64,000 bases of DNA from Candidatus Porisulfidus sp. TsSOB (GTDB taxonomy: Bacteria; Pseudomonadota; Gammaproteobacteria; Poriferisulfidales; Poriferisulfidaceae): the NCBI GenBank assembly GCA_002631715.1, contig MRSX01000003.1, positions 1-64,000 of the forward strand. The letters run 5' to 3'. The notes below the pieces were generated by a model, which was not told where the DNA came from, did no database searches, and worked only from the letters and a program-made list of their open reading frames with translations. The translations under genes and the position numbers were made by a program. Positions 28,523 through 37,794 of the stretch are shown piece by piece (position 1 is the stretch's first letter; each line of letters begins with the position of its first letter).

Positions 28523-30712
28523 TTAGCCAGATAAACGTACTACCTTGCGCACGTCCGGCAGCCGCCGAACCGCCTTGATAATCGCAGCCAGATGAATCCG
28601 GTCGCGGACATTCAGGATGAAGCCCATGTTGATGTGGGCGGAGCCCTTCGCCTCTTCCAGGTTGACCCCCTCGATATTGCAGCCTTCCTCGGCAATGGCA
28701 GCGGCAATACGAGCCAAGAGCCCCCGGCGGTTCTTGGTGGAGACCCGAATCGAGACCGGATATTCGCCGTCCACCGTTTCTGCCCATTCGCAGGGAATCC
28801 ACTGCTCCGGAGATTTGCGAAACCGCTTCAAGTTGTGACAATTGCTCTGGTGGATGACCAGTCCGTGCCCGGCCGACGCGATACCGGTGACGGTGTCGCC
28901 CGGAATCGGCCGACAGCACTTGGCAAACGTGACTGCCATGCCTTCCGTACCCTGCAACGCGACCGGCTGATCTTGCTTCCGTCTCAGCATGCGGTCCAAC
29001 CAACTTGTTGAGCTGCGGGGTAACGTCTCCGCTCCCATCAATTGATGCGCTACGATCGGTGCCATCAGGCGGCCTAACCCGATGTCTCGAAACAGCTGCT
29101 GTGCATTCTCTACCTTCATGGCCTCCAGTATTTTTGACACTTGTTCGCCCGGCAGGTCCGTGAAGGCCTTCCCGGATCGGGCCAGCGCCTTGTCCAGCAA
29201 TCGCATGCCCAGTTCCTCCGCCTGTTCCTCTTTCAAGCCTTTCAGGTACTGACGAATAGACGAGCGGGCCTTGGCAGTCACCACGAAGTCCAGCCAAGCC
29301 GGAGAAGGTTTGCCATGCGAAGCGGTCAGGACCTCGACCGTCTGGCCGCTACTCAGTTCCGTGCTCAGGGGAGATGCGATACGGTCAATTTTGACCCCGA
29401 CGCAAGCATTGCCCACGCCGGAATGAACCGCATATGCAAAGTCCAGCGCGGTGGAGCCCTGCGGCAAGCGGAGAATGTCCCCCGCTGGTGTAAACACGTA
29501 GACCTCGTGCGGGAAGAGGTCTACTTTGACGTGCTCCAGAAACTCTACGGAATCTGGAGCAAGACGCCGGATGTCCAGAATGTTCTGCATCCAGGTCTTG
29601 GCGTGCGCCGGCAAGTATAGGCTCGCGCCGGATTTGTAGTTCCAGTGCGCCGCGACCCCTCCCTCGGCCACCAGTTCCATTTCTTGCGTACGGATCTGGA
29701 TTTCCAGCGGCACTGCGTCCGGGCCCTGCAAGGCAGTATGCAGTGACTGGTAACCGTTGGCCTTCGGAATCGCGATGTAATCCTTGAATTTGCCCGGCAG
29801 CGGCTTATACAAACTATGGACGACTCCCAGCACCCGGTAGCACTGATCCGCCGTATCTACGATCACTCGGAATCCATAGACATCGAAGACCTCGTTGAAC
29901 GACAGGCGCTTGTCTCGCATCTTGCAATAAACGCTGTAGACACTTTTCTCCCGCCCTTCGATCTGCGCTTTAATCCCTCGCTCCTCAATGTGCCGAATCA
30001 GGTTCTCTCGAACTTTTTCGACCCGGTCGTGCTGGCGTCCCCGGTGCGCCTGAATGGCTTCCTCAAGGACACGGCTACGCATCGGATAGAGCGTTTTGAA
30101 AGCACGTTCCTCCAGTTCCAGACAGAGCGCATTCATCCCAAGACGGCGCGTGATCGGCACATAGACTTCAAGGGTTTCGCGAGCGATTCGTTGCTGTTTT
30201 TCTCTCGGCAATACGTCCAACGTGCGCATGTTGTGCAGGCGATCAGCCAACTTGACCAACATCACCCGGATGTCGCGCACCGTCGCCAACATCATCTTGC
30301 TGAAATTGGCCGCCTGTGCCTCGCTGCGTGAGACCCCGTCCAAGTGCGTCAACTTGCTGACCCCGTCAACCAGGTGGGCCACATCCTCGCCGAATTCTTC
30401 CCGGATCTGGTCGCGGGCAGTCGGTGTGTCCTCGATTACATCGTGCAGCAGGGCCGCGACGATCGTGTCCGCATCCAGATGCAGGCCGGCCAACGTACAG
30501 GCAACCGACAGGGGATGAGTGATATAGGGCTCACCGGACAACCGGTACTGCTCGGCGTGCCGCTCGGCACTGAATATATACGCCCGGTAGACCCGTCGGA
30601 CCTGGTCCAGTTCCAGGTACTGGTCGAGCTGATCGCAGAGGCTGTGGAAGCGAACCGGGTTCGGCGAGGGGCTGTCAACCGGCGTGGGAACCGATTCTAT
30701 CGCCGCGGGCAT
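28523..30712 (-). CDS. spoT: Bifunctional (p)ppGpp synthetase/hydrolase SpoT
   Basis: Makes and degrades the stringent alarmone. The HD hydrolase domain has ALLHDVIEDT. The synthetase region has GREKSVYSVYCKM, FKDYIAIPKANGYQSLH and EIQIRT. A TGS domain (VYVFTPAGDILRLPQG), a zinc-finger-like part (FAKCCRPIPGD) and a C-terminal ACT domain follow. 729 residues. The intact HD motif argues for SpoT rather than RelA. It lies 23 bp after rpoZ and was probably followed by ridA-recG before the AT-rich insertion. Confidence 0.96.
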   Translation of the reverse strand: MPAAIESVPTPVDSPSPNPVRFHSLCDQLDQYLELDQVRRVYRAYIFSAERHAEQYRLSGEPYITHPLSVACTLAGLHLDADTIVAALLHDVIEDTPTARDQIREEFGEDVAHLVDGVSKLTHLDGVSRSEAQAANFSKMMLATVRDIRVMLVKLADRLHNMRTLDVLPREKQQRIARETLEVYVPITRRLGMNALCLELEERAFKTLYPMRSRVLEEAIQAHRGRQHDRVEKVRENLIRHIEERGIKAQIEGREKSVYSVYCKMRDKRLSFNEVFDVYGFRVIVDTADQCYRVLGVVHSLYKPLPGKFKDYIAIPKANGYQSLHTALQGPDAVPLEIQIRTQEMELVAEGGVAAHWNYKSGASLYLPAHAKTWMQNILDIRRLAPDSVEFLEHVKVDLFPHEVYVFTPAGDILRLPQGSTALDFAYAVHSGVGNACVGVKIDRIASPLSTELSSGQTVEVLTASHGKPSPAWLDFVVTAKARSSIRQYLKGLKEEQAEELGMRLLDKALARSGKAFTDLPGEQVSKILEAMKVENAQQLFRDIGLGRLMAPIVAHQLMGAETLPRSSTSWLDRMLRRKQDQPVALQGTEGMAVTFAKCCRPIPGDTVTGIASAGHGLVIHQSNCHNLKRFRKSPEQWIPCEWAETVDGEYPVSIRVSTKNRRGLLARIAAAIAEEGCNIEGVNLEEAKGSAHINMGFILNVRDRIHLAAIIKAVRRLPDVRKVVRLSG

Positions 30713-30735
30713 GGCTCAACTCAGAGAGGCAGGGG

Positions 30736-31185
30736 TCAGGCTCCCTTCGCAGGTTCTTCGCCTGGATTCGGCTCATCGGAAGCCTTCGCATCCTCGGCCC
30801 CTTGGTCCTTCGATGATGCCGCGCTGGCAGAAAGCTCTGCATCTTCATCTTCACCCACATCGAACTCGTCGTCGAAGTCTTCATCGTCGTCATGTGCCGC
30901 AGAAACATCCTCGACCACCATTTCCGCTGCCTGCTGGTGGATGGCTTCCAGATCCGAAGGGTCGATCTCGTCATCCGGCTCCTGCATCGGCTGATCCAGG
31001 ATGTCGGGCGTCACTTTTCCAGCGGCGATTTCCCGCAAGGCAAGCACGGCAGGTTTGTCGTTGTCCCAAGGCAGCAATTCGGATGCCCCTTTCTTGAGCA
31101 TATGGGCACGACGGGCCGCCACCAGCACCAAGTCAAAACGGTTATCAATCCGTTCCAGACAATCTTCGACAGTAATACGCGCCAT
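30736..31185 (-). CDS. rpoZ: RNA polymerase omega subunit with acidic C-terminal extension
   Basis: Stabilises the beta-prime subunit of RNA polymerase and, with DksA, binds ppGpp in E. coli. The family start [20 protein letters not shown] and the [15 protein letters not shown] segment are intact. Omega is normally about 70-95 residues; here it has 149. The tail from about residue 88 is strongly acidic ([20 protein letters not shown]) and then Ala/Ser/Glu rich. The ATG at 31185 is chosen because the family starts there. Confidence 0.94.
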   Translation of the reverse strand: MARITVEDCLERIDNRFDLVLVAARRAHMLKKGASELLPWDNDKPAVLALREIAAGKVTPDILDQPMQEPDDEIDPSDLEAIHQQAAEMVVEDVSAAHDDDEDFDDEFDVGEDEDAELSASAASSKDQGAEDAKASDEPNPGEEPAKGA

Positions 31186-31385
31186 TTCTGCAAAACCTGA
31201 AAAATGAACGAACAATTATACCCGAGGTCTAGATCTAGAAGACCCGCACAGCGGTTTCCTCCCTGCGAAATATCGCCCCTCAGCAACCTGGCGGGGGTTT
31301 GTGGCGATGATACAATGTGGATCGGCTGGTACTTGGCCGACTAACCTGCTTTTCGGAACAACCCGCCAACATCAGGAGATTTTTT

Positions 31386-31712
31386 TTGAGCGCCAATATT
31401 GTGGCTGTCGGCGACGAGAATTTCGGCAGCGAAGTTCTCTCCGGCGACGAGCCTGTGCTGGTGGATTTCTGGGCTGAATGGTGCGGACCCTGCCGGATGG
31501 TCGCGCCGATCCTCGACGAACTTGCAGAGTTGTACAAGGACCGCCTAAAGGTGGCGAAACTGAACGTGGACGAAAACCCGAAGACTCCGCCGAAGTACGG
31601 CATCCGGGGAATTCCGACCCTGATCCTGTTCAAGAACGGAGAAGTGGCCGGGCAACGAGTCGGCGCTTTGTCCAAATCGCAGTTGACCGCCTTCATCGAA
31701 GAACACCTGTAG
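31386..31712 (+). CDS. trxA: Thioredoxin
   Basis: Cytoplasmic disulfide reductase with the WCGPC active site and the cis-Pro loop RGIPTL. The TTG at 31386 is selected as start because AGGAGA (31374-31379) stands 6 bases before it; the product is then 108 residues, as in E. coli. The ATG-type starts further upstream have no ribosome site. rho follows on the same strand after a 208-bp leader, the usual trxA-rho order. Confidence 0.95.
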   Translation: MSANIVAVGDENFGSEVLSGDEPVLVDFWAEWCGPCRMVAPILDELAELYKDRLKVAKLNVDENPKTPPKYGIRGIPTLILFKNGEVAGQRVGALSKSQLTAFIEEHL

Positions 31713-31920
31713 GCCTCTTCCCTCGCGGGAAGCCGTCCGCCATCGCCAACCAAATGTGCTAGACTAAAGCATCTTTTCGGGCAGGGCATTCGCCCTGCGA
31801 CCACTAACAATTCCAGGGAATCCTGCCGCATGCGGAGTTTTCCCCCTATCGGTGCAGCGATCGCCGCACCAGATTTCCATAACATCCACATCACCCTTTC
31901 ACCGACCCTTCCACATCAAT
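31713..31920 (+). promoter_or_regulatory. trxA-rho intergenic leader
   Basis: It contains a CTTCCC/GGGAAG hairpin soon after trxA (31717-31732) and a GCAGGGC/GCCCTGC stem (31781-31798) in the middle; neither has a T run. In E. coli the rho leader is an autoregulated Rho-dependent attenuator, and a similar role here is inferred from position only. Confidence 0.35.
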
Positions 31921-33177
31921 ATGAATCTCACGGAACTCAAACGCACCCCTATCACGAAATTGCTTGAAATGGCCGAACAGGCCGGCCTCGAAAACGCCTC
32001 TCGCGCGCGCAAGCAAGACCTCATCTTTCAACTGCTCAAGTCCCATGCCCGAAACGGAGAAGACATCTTCGGGGAAGGTGTGCTGGAAATCCTGCAGGAG
32101 GGATTCGGCTTCCTGCGCTCCCCGGACGTGTCGTACCAGGCAGGCGTCGACGACATCTACGTCTCTCCCAACCAAATCCGCCGGTTCGGTTTACGCTCCG
32201 GCGACACGGTATCCGGGAAGATCCGCCCACCCAAGGAAAGTGAACGTTATTTCGCTCTCTTGAAAGTCTCGGAGATCAACTACGAGGCTCCGGAAAAATC
32301 CCGAAACCGGACACTGTTCGAGAACCTCACCCCGCTGCACCCGGACCAATGCCTGACGCTTGAGCGCGGCAACGGCAGCACTGAAGACATCACGGCCCGA
32401 ATTATCGACCTGACCGCGCCGATCGGCAAGGGCCAACGCGGCCTGATCGTCTCGCCGCCCAAGGCGGGAAAAACCATCCTGCTGCAGAACATCGCACAGA
32501 GCATTACAGCCAATTCACCGGAGTGCTACCTGATCGTGCTGCTGATCGATGAGCGCCCGGAGGAAGTCACCGAGATGGAACGGATGGTCCAGGGCGACGT
32601 GATCTCAAGCACCTTCGATGAATCCGCAAGCCGGCACGTCCAAGTGTCCGATATGGTGATCGAGAAAGCACGCCGCCTGGTGGAGCATCGGCGCGATGTC
32701 GTGATCCTGCTGGATTCGATCACGCGTCTGGCCCGCGCCTACAACACGGTCGCGCCCTCTTCCGGCAAAGTACTGACCGGGGGCGTGGACGCAAATGCCC
32801 TGCAACGGCCGAAGCGATTCTTCGGCGCCGCCCGCAATATCGAAGAAGGCGGCAGCCTGACCATCATCGCCACTGCCCTGATCGACACCGGATCGAAGAT
32901 GGACGAAGTGATCTACGAAGAGTTTAAGGGAACCGGCAACCTGGAAATTCACCTGGACCGGCGGATCGCTGAGAAGCGGGTCTATCCAGCCATCAACATC
33001 AACCGTTCCGGAACCCGCCGCGAAGAGCTGCTGATGGAACCAGCCCAATTGCAGAATATCTGGGTATTGCGCAAGTTTGTCCACTCCATGGACGAAATCG
33101 CAGCCATGGAATTCCTGCTCGGCAAACTTCAGGCCACCAAGACCAACAACGAATTCTTCGAGGCTATGAAGCGCTAA
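31921..33177 (+). CDS. rho: Transcription termination factor Rho
   Basis: Hexameric RNA-dependent ATPase helicase. N-terminal Rho-N helices ([18 protein letters not shown]), the RNA-binding cold-shock fold ([23 protein letters not shown] has the RNP patch), Walker [11 protein letters not shown] and the Q-loop [22 protein letters not shown] region are all present. 418 residues, normal. It converges with purD. Confidence 0.98.
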   Translation: MNLTELKRTPITKLLEMAEQAGLENASRARKQDLIFQLLKSHARNGEDIFGEGVLEILQEGFGFLRSPDVSYQAGVDDIYVSPNQIRRFGLRSGDTVSGKIRPPKESERYFALLKVSEINYEAPEKSRNRTLFENLTPLHPDQCLTLERGNGSTEDITARIIDLTAPIGKGQRGLIVSPPKAGKTILLQNIAQSITANSPECYLIVLLIDERPEEVTEMERMVQGDVISSTFDESASRHVQVSDMVIEKARRLVEHRRDVVILLDSITRLARAYNTVAPSSGKVLTGGVDANALQRPKRFFGAARNIEEGGSLTIIATALIDTGSKMDEVIYEEFKGTGNLEIHLDRRIAEKRVYPAININRSGTRREELLMEPAQLQNIWVLRKFVHSMDEIAAMEFLLGKLQATKTNNEFFEAMKR

Positions 33178-33197
33178 GGCGAATAGTCAATCGCCTT
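33176..33197. terminator. Shared hairpin of convergent rho and purD
   Basis: AAGGCGA (33176-33182) pairs with TCGCCTT (33191-33197) around an 8-base loop and spans both stop codons. There is no clear U tract. Confidence 0.4.
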
Positions 33198-34479
33198 CCC
33201 CCGAAGCCAGTACAGCCGCGCCGATGTCGCGTCGGCAGAATTTACCCTCGAACCGGATCTTATCCGTTGCCTGGTAGGCCCGCTCCTTGGCGAGGGCCAG
33301 GGTCTCCTCTTTCGCGCAAACGCATAACACTCTACCGCCATTCGTCACCACTTGCCCATTATCTGCCGTCGTTCCGGCGTGGAAGACCTTCACCCCGGCT
33401 TCTTCCTCCACCTCGTCAAGGCCGGCAATGGGAATGCCCTTCGGATAACTCCCCGGATAGTCCCGGATTGCCAATACGACGCCCAACGCGGGGCGCGCAT
33501 CCCATTCCGGAACACTTTCGCTCAAGCGCCCCTCAGTGGCAGCAAGACAATGGTCCAACAGGTCTGAATCCAACCGAAACAGGATCGGCTGGGTCTCGGG
33601 GTCACCGAACCGGCAGTTGTATTCGAGCACTTTCGGGTTGCCCTCCGAGTCCAGCATGAGCCCGGCATACAGAAAGCCCCGGTATCGTGTCCCTTCTGAA
33701 GCCAATCCACGAACCGTGGGGTGGATAACCTCCTCAAGGACGCGGCGGTGCAGTTCCGGGGTAATCAGCGGCGTCGGCGAGTATGCGCCCATGCCGCCCG
33801 TATTGGGGCCGCAGTTGCCTTCGTCGCGCGCCTTGTGATCCTGCGATGTAGCCAGTGGAACGACATCCGTCCCGTCCACCAAGCAGATGAAACTGGCTTC
33901 CCGTCCTTCCAAAAACTCTTCGATCACGATGGCGCGACCGGCTTCCTTGAACTGTGCTTCCTGCAGCATCGCCGAGGCCGCCTGCTCTGCTTCGGCAATG
34001 GAAGTCGCCACTACGACACCCTTGCCGGCCGCCAAACCATCGGCCTTGACCACGATCGGGGCCGCCTGCCCAGCCAAGTAACGTCGAGCTTGATCGAAAT
34101 CGGTGAAACGTTCGTAGCGTGCCGTGGGAATACCGTAATGCGCCATAAAATCCTTACTGAACCCCTTGGAACTTTCCAGCCGAGCCGCCTCCTTGCGGGG
34201 ACCTAGCACCCGGCAGCCTTCCGCCTCGAACCGGTCGACCAGACCGCCCGCCAGCGGATCTTCAGGCCCGACCACGGTCAGGTCGATGCCTTCCGACTTT
34301 GCGAAATCCAGCAAGGCGTCAGTATCCGTGGCGGCAATTGCCACGTTCCGGGTCCCCGGCTCCCGCGCCGTGCCTGCATTGCCCGGCGCCACGAAAACCT
34401 GCTCGGCATCCTTCGACTGCGCAAGCTTCCAGGCCAGCGCGTGCTCCCGACCCCCTCCCCCGATCACCAAGACCTTCAT
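33187..34479 (-). CDS. purD: Phosphoribosylamine-glycine ligase
   Basis: ATP-grasp enzyme, second step of purine synthesis. It starts MKVLVIGGGGREHALAWKL with the Rossmann-like N domain. It carries the ATP-grasp VKADGLAAGKGVV stretch and the family signature RFGDPETQ. The ATG at 34479 is coupled to the rlmB stop (ATGA). 430 residues. The open frame further upstream only overlaps rlmB. Confidence 0.96.
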   Translation of the reverse strand: MKVLVIGGGGREHALAWKLAQSKDAEQVFVAPGNAGTAREPGTRNVAIAATDTDALLDFAKSEGIDLTVVGPEDPLAGGLVDRFEAEGCRVLGPRKEAARLESSKGFSKDFMAHYGIPTARYERFTDFDQARRYLAGQAAPIVVKADGLAAGKGVVVATSIAEAEQAASAMLQEAQFKEAGRAIVIEEFLEGREASFICLVDGTDVVPLATSQDHKARDEGNCGPNTGGMGAYSPTPLITPELHRRVLEEVIHPTVRGLASEGTRYRGFLYAGLMLDSEGNPKVLEYNCRFGDPETQPILFRLDSDLLDHCLAATEGRLSESVPEWDARPALGVVLAIRDYPGSYPKGIPIAGLDEVEEEAGVKVFHAGTTADNGQVVTNGGRVLCVCAKEETLALAKERAYQATDKIRFEGKFCRRDIGAAVLASGEGD

Positions 34480-35231
34480 GATTCCGGTCGCTCCCGCGAT
34501 TGGCGGTCGGCCTCGAACAACAGTACGCTGGAGGCGGTAGCCACATTGAGGCTCTCGACTTCGCCCCGCATCGGGATTCCGACACAAAAATCGCACAGGC
34601 TGCGCGTACGGGCGCGGATGCCCCCGCCCTCGCCGCCCACAACAATTGCCCAAGGCGGGCGGAACGTGGTCTCCCAGAGATTCGAGCCCGAATCTGCAAC
34701 GGCCGCATACAGCCAGACTCCGGCCTGTTTGAGTTGCTCCAAGCTGCGTGCCAGATTGGAGACCTGAACCAGAGGCACCCGTTCGGCTGAGCCCGAGGCC
34801 GACTTGAATGCACTGCCCGTCAGACGGGCCTGGTGGCGGGCTGGCACGATGACGGCGCAAACACCCGCTGCTTCAGCGACGCGCAGACAAGCTCCAAGAT
34901 TGTGCGGGTCCGTCACCCCATCCAATACAAGGAAGCGGGCGGAATCAACATCTTTCTCCAGCAGCGCGGACAGATCGCTCTCCGATTTGGAAGCCTGGGG
35001 GCGAATCCGGGCTGCCACACCTTGATGCACCGCATCCCGGGTGTGCTGACGCAGCACGGCAGCGTTGACACGCTGAACCGGGATGCGCAGTTCCCGGGCG
35101 AGGGCCACCAGCGGGTCGGCCGGCGAATCTTCTTTCCTGTTCTGCAGCCATAACTCATGAACGTCCCCGGGACGGGCCTGCAAAACCGCCAGTACGGCAT
35201 GACGTCCGTAAATCAGCTCCGGCGAACTCAC
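34476..35231 (-). CDS. rlmB: 23S rRNA (guanosine-2'-O)-methyltransferase RlmB
   Basis: SpoU-family knotted methyltransferase modifying G2251. A substrate-binding N-terminal domain (LIYGRHAVLAVLQ) is followed by SpoU motifs: DPHNLGACLRVAEAAG, VVGGEGGGI, and the MRGEVESLNVATASSVLLFE stretch at the C-terminus. 251 residues. It overlaps rnr and purD by 4 bp each, so the three form one transcript. Confidence 0.95.
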   Translation of the reverse strand: MSSPELIYGRHAVLAVLQARPGDVHELWLQNRKEDSPADPLVALARELRIPVQRVNAAVLRQHTRDAVHQGVAARIRPQASKSESDLSALLEKDVDSARFLVLDGVTDPHNLGACLRVAEAAGVCAVIVPARHQARLTGSAFKSASGSAERVPLVQVSNLARSLEQLKQAGVWLYAAVADSGSNLWETTFRPPWAIVVGGEGGGIRARTRSLCDFCVGIPMRGEVESLNVATASSVLLFEADRQSRERPES

Positions 35232-37195
35232 TTCCGGCTCCGGCTGTGCCCGTAATGCCGCGCCAGTGAAATCCTGCGTTCGCGATGGTTGATTTCCCGG
35301 ATGACCACCTCAATACGATCCCCCGCCTGCCAAGCCTCCCCGGTGCGCTTTCCTTGCAGGACCTGAGGACCCGGTTCGTAGAAATATTCGTCCCCGCCCA
35401 ACTGCCGGACATGGAGCAGGCCATCCGTATACAGGCCGTCCATTTCCACGAACAGTCCGAACTGCGTGACCGTGCTGACGGTTCCGCTGAAATGTTTCCC
35501 CAGATGCTTCTCCGCAAGGCGGCACTTATAGGCCGCCTCAACATCCCACACAGCCTCGTCAGCCCGCCGCTCCGTCATGGAGCAATGTTCTCCAAGAACC
35601 GTCATTTCAGCATGGGACGGGGATGATCCCGTTTGCTTCCCTCCCTTCAGTGTCCGGCGGATGGCCCGATGCACGGCCAGGTCCGGGTAGCGTCGTATGG
35701 GCGAGGTGAAATGGGCATAGCGCTCCAGCGCCAAGCCGAAATGCCCAATATTGTCGGGTGAATAGACGGACAAGCTCTGACTGCGCAACAGGGCCCGTTC
35801 GATCAGCGCTTGATATTCAGCGCCCCGGGCCTGCCGAAGCAGGTCGGCGCAATCGCTTGAGGCGACGGGATCACTCGATGGGAATGTCAGGCCGAGGCCT
35901 GCGGCCAAGGCACGCAGGGTTTCAAGCTTTTCCTGCTGAGGATGGTCGTGGATGCGATACAGGCCGTGCTGCTTGTGCTGGTGCAGTTGCTCGGCCGCGG
36001 CCACGTTGGCCAGGATCATGAATTCTTCGATCAATCGGTGGGATTCGAGACGGGTAACCGGATGGATGCTCTTGACTTGGCCTTGGCCGTCGAATTTGAA
36101 GCGACACTCGGTACTGCTGAAATCCAAGGCCCCGCGACGCTCGCGCCGGACATGGACCAGCCGATACAGGGCCACCATGCTCTCCAGTGCGGGCCGATGT
36201 GCCTCAAGACGCTGGCGCGCAGCGGGCTGGTCCTTGAATACGGCCTGCTCCACGCCCGAATAGGTCAGCCGTGCCCGCGAGCGAATCCGTGCCGGGTAGA
36301 ACCGGGCCGACTGCATTCCTCCGCGGGGGCCGAGCCGGATTTCGCAGGTCAATGTCTTGCGTTCCACGTCCGGGCGCAGGGAACACAGGTCCTCCGACAA
36401 CTCCGGCGGCAGCATCGGGATGACCCGGTTCGGGAAATAAACCGAAGTGCCCCGCTTGCGGGCTTCGGCGTCTAGGGCACTGCCCGGGCGGACATAATGC
36501 GCAACATCCGCGATCGCCACCCACAATATCCAGCCGGTACGGGTTTTGCGCGCACAAACGGCGTCGTCGAAATCCTTGGCATCCGCTCCATCAATGGTCA
36601 CGAACGGCAGGTCCGTCAGATCCCGCCGCGGCAACTCGTCCTCAAGCCCGGACAAATCAGCCAATTCCTTGCGCACCCGGCGCGCCCAGGTGTACGGTAG
36701 ACTGAACGAAGCAATGGCGTAGTCGATGTCCATGTTCTGCTTCGGGTCTCCGAGCACGCGGCTGATCTCGGCCTTGCCCGGATGACCCTGCTGCGGAAAC
36801 ACCGTGATGTCGGCCACCACCATGTCCCCGTTCTTCGCGCTCACGTGCTTCGTAGACTCGAAAGCGTGTTGGATGCGCGGGTCCTCCGGGACGATGACCG
36901 ACTTGCGCCCGCCCTCATTCTGGAGCCGCCCGACCACGGTCTCGTGGCTGCGCTCCAAGACTTCGTGGAACATTCCGCTGGTCTTCCCGCGCCAGCCCGG
37001 CTGGCCGGGCCAGACCGAAACGTAGTCACCATGCATCGCGGTATGCATCTGTGCCTGCGGTAGGAAAATGTCCTCTCCCCCGCTGTCCGGCGTGACAAAG
37101 CCGTAGCCGTCGCGGTGCGCGGAGAGGCGCCCGTGGACTGGCTTAGAAGAAGTAGACTGACGAGGGGATCGCCGGGAGGATCTGCGGCGTGGCAT
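35228..37195 (-). CDS. rnr: Ribonuclease R, short form
   Basis: 3'-5' exoribonuclease. A cold-shock domain (HGRLSAHRDGYGFVTPD) leads, then the RNB domain with metal-binding Asp residues in DGADAKDFDDAV and FTSPIRRYPDLAVHR, and a C-terminal S1 domain (GTVSTVTQFGLFVEMDG). 655 residues, against about 750-820 in many gammaproteobacteria. The N-terminal helix-turn-helix is missing and the basic tail is brief (SRSRK). Confidence 0.93.
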   Translation of the reverse strand: MPRRRSSRRSPRQSTSSKPVHGRLSAHRDGYGFVTPDSGGEDIFLPQAQMHTAMHGDYVSVWPGQPGWRGKTSGMFHEVLERSHETVVGRLQNEGGRKSVIVPEDPRIQHAFESTKHVSAKNGDMVVADITVFPQQGHPGKAEISRVLGDPKQNMDIDYAIASFSLPYTWARRVRKELADLSGLEDELPRRDLTDLPFVTIDGADAKDFDDAVCARKTRTGWILWVAIADVAHYVRPGSALDAEARKRGTSVYFPNRVIPMLPPELSEDLCSLRPDVERKTLTCEIRLGPRGGMQSARFYPARIRSRARLTYSGVEQAVFKDQPAARQRLEAHRPALESMVALYRLVHVRRERRGALDFSSTECRFKFDGQGQVKSIHPVTRLESHRLIEEFMILANVAAAEQLHQHKQHGLYRIHDHPQQEKLETLRALAAGLGLTFPSSDPVASSDCADLLRQARGAEYQALIERALLRSQSLSVYSPDNIGHFGLALERYAHFTSPIRRYPDLAVHRAIRRTLKGGKQTGSSPSHAEMTVLGEHCSMTERRADEAVWDVEAAYKCRLAEKHLGKHFSGTVSTVTQFGLFVEMDGLYTDGLLHVRQLGGDEYFYEPGPQVLQGKRTGEAWQAGDRIEVVIREINHRERRISLARHYGHSRSRK

Positions 37196-37317
37196 GGAAT
37201 GGATTGTGGAGAAGCGAAAAACCTGTAAGGCACCAATCGTAAGGTTTTCATTTTAACCCGGTCAGCGGGTGGCGCATCCACGGTGTTAGGATGGCACCGC
37301 GCCTCCGAGCCGTTCCC

Positions 37318-37650
37318 ATGATCCTGAACGTCACCATCAACGAGCACTCCTACCCGATCCGGATTCCGGATGGAATGCCTGAAGAGGCCGTTGACATGTT
37401 CGCCCGCATGGATGCCGACATGGACCGGGGCTGGCAGATGTCCCGGGTCTGGGTCGATCGACCGGATTCCCACCAGCGTTGTCAGATCGTCGCCGACCGG
37501 TTGTTGACGGCGATGGAGAATCACAACCAGGAACTGGCGACGATGATGGCCGCTTACATCGTGGCGCGAATGCCGGACGTCCGGGAAGTCATTGTCGACA
37601 CCAGCGGAGACATGACTCAGACCCAGATCGAGCGCGGAAACCCGCCATAA
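37318..37650 (+). CDS. Small conserved-looking protein with faint ZapA resemblance
   Basis: 110 residues: MILNVTINEHSYPIRIPDG, an acidic helix EEAVDMFARMDADMD and a helix with NHNQELATMMAAYI. The start resembles the beta strand-loop of ZapA, but I would not assign the family. The ATG at 37318 (weak ribosome site) or the in-frame ATG at 37291 are both possible. It faces away from rnr. Confidence 0.5.
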   Translation: MILNVTINEHSYPIRIPDGMPEEAVDMFARMDADMDRGWQMSRVWVDRPDSHQRCQIVADRLLTAMENHNQELATMMAAYIVARMPDVREVIVDTSGDMTQTQIERGNPP

Positions 37651-37794
37651 GGTCAGAAACTCTATCTTTTCTGAATTATCTGGCTTCTATATCTATTTGA
37701 AACATAATAATTTCTTTTAGATTTTCCAAATAAGGTCAGCCGATTGATCTTAATTGAGACTTTGCCCTGATTGGATCGTACAGGAGACTGATTC

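Noticed and set aside
34480-34860. Longer N-terminus for PurD
   Set aside because: It overlaps rlmB; the family N-terminus MKVLVIGGGG begins at 34479 with an ATGA coupling.
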